A stretch of DNA of 36,617 nucleotides from NCBI GenBank assembly GCA_019689975.1, contig JADGGK010000028.1, forward strand, positions 1 to 36,617, written 5' to 3'. The position numbers were made by a program, and so were the translations under genes. Positions within the stretch are counted from its first letter, which is position 1, and each line of letters starts with the position of its first letter. This stretch comes from Pseudolabrys sp. (GTDB lineage: Bacteria; Pseudomonadota; Alphaproteobacteria; Rhizobiales; Xanthobacteraceae). The notes under the pieces are model-generated. The model searched no databases. It was given only the letters and a program-made list of their open reading frames with translations, and was not told the DNA's origin. Shown piece by piece: positions 33,734 through 36,617 of this stretch.

Positions 33734-34330
33734 ATGACCCGCACAGCTTCGCACATCCTCTTGGTCGTCGCCGCTTTTCTCGGCGGCCTGGTGCTGTTCC
33801 TGGGCATTTTCCTCTATGCCGGGGGTCGGTTCGGCGCCGGCGTGTCGACGGCATCGGCGATCGGCGGGCCTTTTCGACTTGTCGACCAGGACAACCGGCC
33901 GATCACCGACGCCGATTTCAAGGGTAAACCGTTCCTGGTCTTCTTCGGCTACACTCATTGTCCCGACATTTGTCCGACCACCCTGTTCGAAATATCCGAG
34001 GTCTTGCGCGCCATGGGCGGCGATGCCGACCGCGCCGCCGCGCTGTTCATCACCGTCGACCCCGATCGCGACACGCCGCCGGTGCTCAAGGACTATCTGT
34101 CAAACTTCGATCCGCATTTGCGCGGCGCGACGGGTTCACGCGACGCATTGGCCGCCGTCGAAAAGGAGTTCCGCGTCTATGCGAAGAAGGTGCCCACGGG
34201 TAACGGCGATTACAGCATGGATCACAGTGCCATCGTCTACCTGATGGACAAGGACGGTCGCTTCGTCGCGCCGTTCAATCTCAAACGCTCGCCGGAACAG
34301 GCGGCCGCCGAGCTGAAAAAATATTTATAG
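33734..34330 (+). CDS. SCO1/SenC-type copper chaperone
   Basis: 198 aa. N-terminal membrane anchor (about 8-30), then a thioredoxin-fold domain. The copper-binding C-x-x-x-C is in FFGYTHCPDICPTTLFE (Cys76, Cys80), with the distal His164 in MDHSAIVYL, the three ligands of SCO proteins. DPDRDTPPVLKDYL is also characteristic. It delivers copper to, or reduces, the CuA site of cytochrome c oxidase on the periplasmic side. No oxidase gene lies in the window. The small membrane protein before it and the small protein after it are probably in the same transcript. Confidence 0.93.
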   Translation: MTRTASHILLVVAAFLGGLVLFLGIFLYAGGRFGAGVSTASAIGGPFRLVDQDNRPITDADFKGKPFLVFFGYTHCPDICPTTLFEISEVLRAMGGDADRAAALFITVDPDRDTPPVLKDYLSNFDPHLRGATGSRDALAAVEKEFRVYAKKVPTGNGDYSMDHSAIVYLMDKDGRFVAPFNLKRSPEQAAAELKKYL

Positions 34331-34337
34331 GTGATTG

Positions 34338-34652
34338 ATGACGACCGCTGTCGGGTCGATGACCGCGGCAAACCTTCTTCAACCATTGCGTGTATCATGG
34401 GAATCGACAGTGGTTCGAAGCGACGATGCGAAACATTGCGCAATGCGACGCATGATGTGGCGGATATCCTCCGGCGGCCGCACGCCGAAATCTCACGCCT
34501 CCCCGCACGGCTCGGTCGATCTCTCCGAAGGCGTGCGATTGCTCCAGGCCTATTTCAACATTGAGGATGCGCGGCATCGCGCCGAAGTGTTGGCATTGGC
34601 GGAACGCTTTGCGAGGAAGGATCCGCCCGACGGACCCGCGCCGCCGGGCTGA
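34338..34652 (+). CDS. small hypothetical protein, C-terminal helical domain
   Basis: 104 aa from the ATG at 34338, 7 nt after the SCO1 stop, with AGGTG upstream. The first 60 residues look loosely ordered. Residues 60-97 (SVDLSEGVRLLQAYFNIEDA, then RHRAEVLALAERFARK) read as two amphipathic helices and seem genuine, reminiscent of the tail found after helix-turn-helix domains. The last 103 nt overlap the convergent glycosyltransferase gene. The true start may be further in, at one of the Met codons near residue 37. Function unknown. Confidence 0.5.
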   Translation: MTTAVGSMTAANLLQPLRVSWESTVVRSDDAKHCAMRRMMWRISSGGRTPKSHASPHGSVDLSEGVRLLQAYFNIEDARHRAEVLALAERFARKDPPDGPAPPG

Positions 34653-36586
34653 CGCGCGGTGCGCATGAAATGCGTGAGATGCCGCTCGAGCGCGGTCAGC
34701 GACCGGATCGCATCCTCCGCGAGGCGCGACGTCTTCGCCAAGCCGTGCTCGGTTTTTTCCCAGGCGTACGGCGTGCGGAGCAACTGAAAGAACGCACGCC
34801 AGGCCGCAAGGGACAGCAGAAGCCAATGCAAGGGCATCAACAGCAGCACCCAGGCGCTGTCCAGCCATCCGCGCCGCGCAAGCCCCATCAGCCCGAGCAG
34901 TCCGGAGACGAGGTAGCCGGCGAGCGCAGTGCCTCCGCATAGGGCCAGCAGTAGCGGGGACGGGCCGTGGGTGGGGCCCGCCGGAGGGGCGCAATACTGG
35001 GCGATCAGCGCCATCACGAACAGGGGGTGCACAAGCGCGGCGAATGCGTTGCCGCCGACCGCGAGCTGAAATGCCGCGAAACCGGCAAGGCCGAGCTCGC
35101 GCAGAAGCCGGCGCGGGTCGCGCATGTGCACGATCCAGGTCATCATCCAGCCCTTGAACCAGCGCGTGCGTTGGCGGAGCCAGGCGGGAAGACGCGCCGG
35201 CGCCTCCTCCAGCGTCGTCGACGCGATGGTGGTGGTGCGATAGCCGAAACGCGCGAGCCGGATGCCGAGGTCGGCATCTTCCGTGACGTTGTAGGCATCC
35301 CAGCCGCCCACCGAGCGCAGGATCGCGGTCCGAAAATGATTGGACGAGCCGCCCAGCGGCAAAGGCAGACCCATGCGGGCAAGGCCGGGCAGGAAGACGT
35401 CGAAATGCCCGGCATATTCGGCGGTGAACATGCGTGCGAGCCATCCGTCGCGGGTGTTGTCGATCGCAAGGCGCGCCTGCACGCATGCGAGTCGCTCGCC
35501 GCCGCTCGCGAAGGCCTGCAGCGCGCGGCGCAACTGGTCGGGCTCCGGCCGATCCTCCGCGTCGTAGATCACCAGGAAGCGCCCGTGCACGAACGGCAAG
35601 GCGGCATTGAGCGCCTTGGGCTTGGTGCGCGGACCCTCCGCCGGCGCGCAAATGCACGTCACCGGCAGGCTTCCCTTATGGGCCTCGATCGCCGCGGGAG
35701 TCTCGCGGTCGTCGGGCTCGAGGGCGAAAATGACCTGCAGCTTCTCCCGCGGATAATCGAGCCGCGCGATGGCGGCGAGCAAATTGCGCACGGAGGAGGC
35801 CTCTTGGTAAAGCGCGCAGACGATGCTGTAGGTCGGCAGCTCGCGCGCTTCGCAAGGCGCGGACTTGCACGCGGGCCGCGGTCGACCCGCCGCGGCCAGG
35901 ATGCGCAGGCCGAGCCAAGCTGCAAACAGCCCGTCGAGCATTGCCGCAACGGCAAGCGCAAGGCCGGGCGCAATCTGCTCGACCGCGGCGGGCGCAAGTT
36001 GCACCAGCGCAAGTAACCCCGCCGCCAGCACGAGCCATTTCGCGCCCCGTCGTCGCCGGCGCGGCGCCGCGACCATGGACGAGCAACGGCGCCCCAAGGC
36101 ATGAACCGCGTGATCGACGAGGGCCGCCGCCGCATGGCGCAGCACGAACCGGTTGAGGCGCTCGCCTGTGGTCAAGCGGATCGTGCGGGCGAGCGCCGGG
36201 CTGGCGCGCAGCGCGGTGGCGATGCGCCGCGCCGCCAGTCCGCGCGGCGCGATCACCAGCGTCAGGGTTTCTTCGTCGTAGAGCGTGAGCATGCCGTGTG
36301 TCGTGGCCGCGAGCAGACGGCAGTCGTCGAGCGGACAGAGGCTGCGCGGGACCCCGTCGAGCGGTTCGAAGCCGACCCCGAAATATCTTGCGAATGCACG
36401 CAAATAGGCTTCCACGGTCACCGCCCCCTGCGCGATCAGCACCTGGTCGGCGCCGATGCCGAGTTGGCCGGCGCGATCGCGCGCCGCGGCAAGGCGCTCG
36501 GCGGTGACGATATCGACAAGACAGGTCAATTCCGGGCAGTCCCCGCCCGGCCTGTCGTTCAGGCCCGGTTTGGCCGCAGCAAACAT
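34550..36586 (-). CDS. large family 2 glycosyltransferase with MshEN-like N-terminal domain
   Basis: 678 aa from the ATG at 36586; the frame stays open to the window edge, so the N-terminus may be longer. Residues 25-135 resemble the N-terminal domain of type II secretion ATPases (LGIGADQVLIAQGAVTVEAY, then ARYFGVGFEPLD). Two membrane helices (182-230) lead to the GT-A domain: YSIVCALYQEAS (253-264), the D-x-x-D at VIYDAEDRPEPDQ (Asp342, Asp345), TEDADLG (435-441) and QRTRWFKGW (472-480, the Q-x-x-R-W motif). Further helices follow to about 620. The layout matches processive synthases such as NrfB or XagB; it probably builds an exported polysaccharide. The C-terminal 40 residues, opposite the small plus-strand gene, look unstructured. 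Confidence 0.87.
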   Translation of the reverse strand: MFAAAKPGLNDRPGGDCPELTCLVDIVTAERLAAARDRAGQLGIGADQVLIAQGAVTVEAYLRAFARYFGVGFEPLDGVPRSLCPLDDCRLLAATTHGMLTLYDEETLTLVIAPRGLAARRIATALRASPALARTIRLTTGERLNRFVLRHAAAALVDHAVHALGRRCSSMVAAPRRRRRGAKWLVLAAGLLALVQLAPAAVEQIAPGLALAVAAMLDGLFAAWLGLRILAAAGRPRPACKSAPCEARELPTYSIVCALYQEASSVRNLLAAIARLDYPREKLQVIFALEPDDRETPAAIEAHKGSLPVTCICAPAEGPRTKPKALNAALPFVHGRFLVIYDAEDRPEPDQLRRALQAFASGGERLACVQARLAIDNTRDGWLARMFTAEYAGHFDVFLPGLARMGLPLPLGGSSNHFRTAILRSVGGWDAYNVTEDADLGIRLARFGYRTTTIASTTLEEAPARLPAWLRQRTRWFKGWMMTWIVHMRDPRRLLRELGLAGFAAFQLAVGGNAFAALVHPLFVMALIAQYCAPPAGPTHGPSPLLLALCGGTALAGYLVSGLLGLMGLARRGWLDSAWVLLLMPLHWLLLSLAAWRAFFQLLRTPYAWEKTEHGLAKTSRLAEDAIRSLTALERHLTHFMRTARQPGGAGPSGGSFLAKRSANANTSARCRASSMLK

Positions 36587-36617
36587 CCCTGCGGCCGCCC
36601 CCGCCGCCGCAGGGATG
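36584..36617. repeat. 12-bp inverted repeat at the right edge
   Basis: CATCCCTGCGGC (36584-36595) and GCCGCAGGGATG (36606-36617) are exact reverse complements with a 10-nt GC-rich spacer, ending at the last base of the window. One arm contains the glycosyltransferase ATG, so the mRNA hairpin could mask that start. Whether the arms extend further cannot be seen. Confidence 0.6.

Noticed and set aside
34967..36016. 349-aa plus-strand frame
   Set aside because: Antisense to the glycosyltransferase core with its D-x-x-D and Q-x-x-R-W motifs.

Overview
The window is high-GC, densely coded chromosomal DNA of an alphaproteobacterium, most likely a Hyphomicrobiales (Rhizobiales) member near Bradyrhizobium, Rhodopseudomonas or Pseudolabrys. 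This rests on a GcrA cell-cycle regulator, a SAM-II riboswitch ahead of metZ, a two-domain dCTP deaminase, OpgC, the order argD-argF-hslO, and a UPF0104-phoR-pstSCAB-phoU-phoB block. I see no transposase, integrase, phage gene or CRISPR array.

Layout. (1) 208-6492: a leftward catabolic operon (flavin reductase, HpaB-type flavin monooxygenase, carboxymuconolactone-decarboxylase (CMD) family protein, aromatic-acid MFS transporter, DoxX-like protein, second CMD protein) with a divergent LysR regulator; it looks like accessory metabolism of a phenolic compound. (2) 6761-9976: an ECF sigma factor, its membrane anti-sigma and a secreted subtilase in one leftward operon, with a divergent 81-aa His-rich secreted protein. 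Both transcription units carry the same motif, TTGAACC-N16-CGACYA, a candidate promoter for this sigma factor. The anti-sigma's periplasmic domain resembles the subtilase propeptide. (3) 10409-18401: the phosphate block, with a Pho box between phoR and pstS and a 12-bp hairpin between pstS and pstC. (4) 18793-23589: gcrA; argD-argF-hslO behind a good sigma70 promoter; apaG. (5) 23698-26426: opgC translationally coupled to two periplasmic SGNH-hydrolase paralogues, the first of which has lost most of its catalytic residues. (6) 26429-29120: metZ under a SAM-II riboswitch with visible antiterminator and terminator, dcd and tRNA-Gly(CCC). (7) 29295-36617: mixed envelope and metabolic genes (glucosaminidase, PfkB kinase, TauE/SafE permease, polysaccharide deacetylase, a 56-aa membrane protein with SCO1, a small hypothetical protein, and a large family 2 glycosyltransferase running to the right edge).

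The two parts most worth following are the sigma/anti-sigma/subtilase module with its shared promoter motif, and the OpgC-SGNH-SGNH cassette, which resembles acyl-transfer systems that hand acyl groups across the inner membrane to a periplasmic SGNH partner. All functional calls come from reading protein sequence and motifs by eye; no database search was run.
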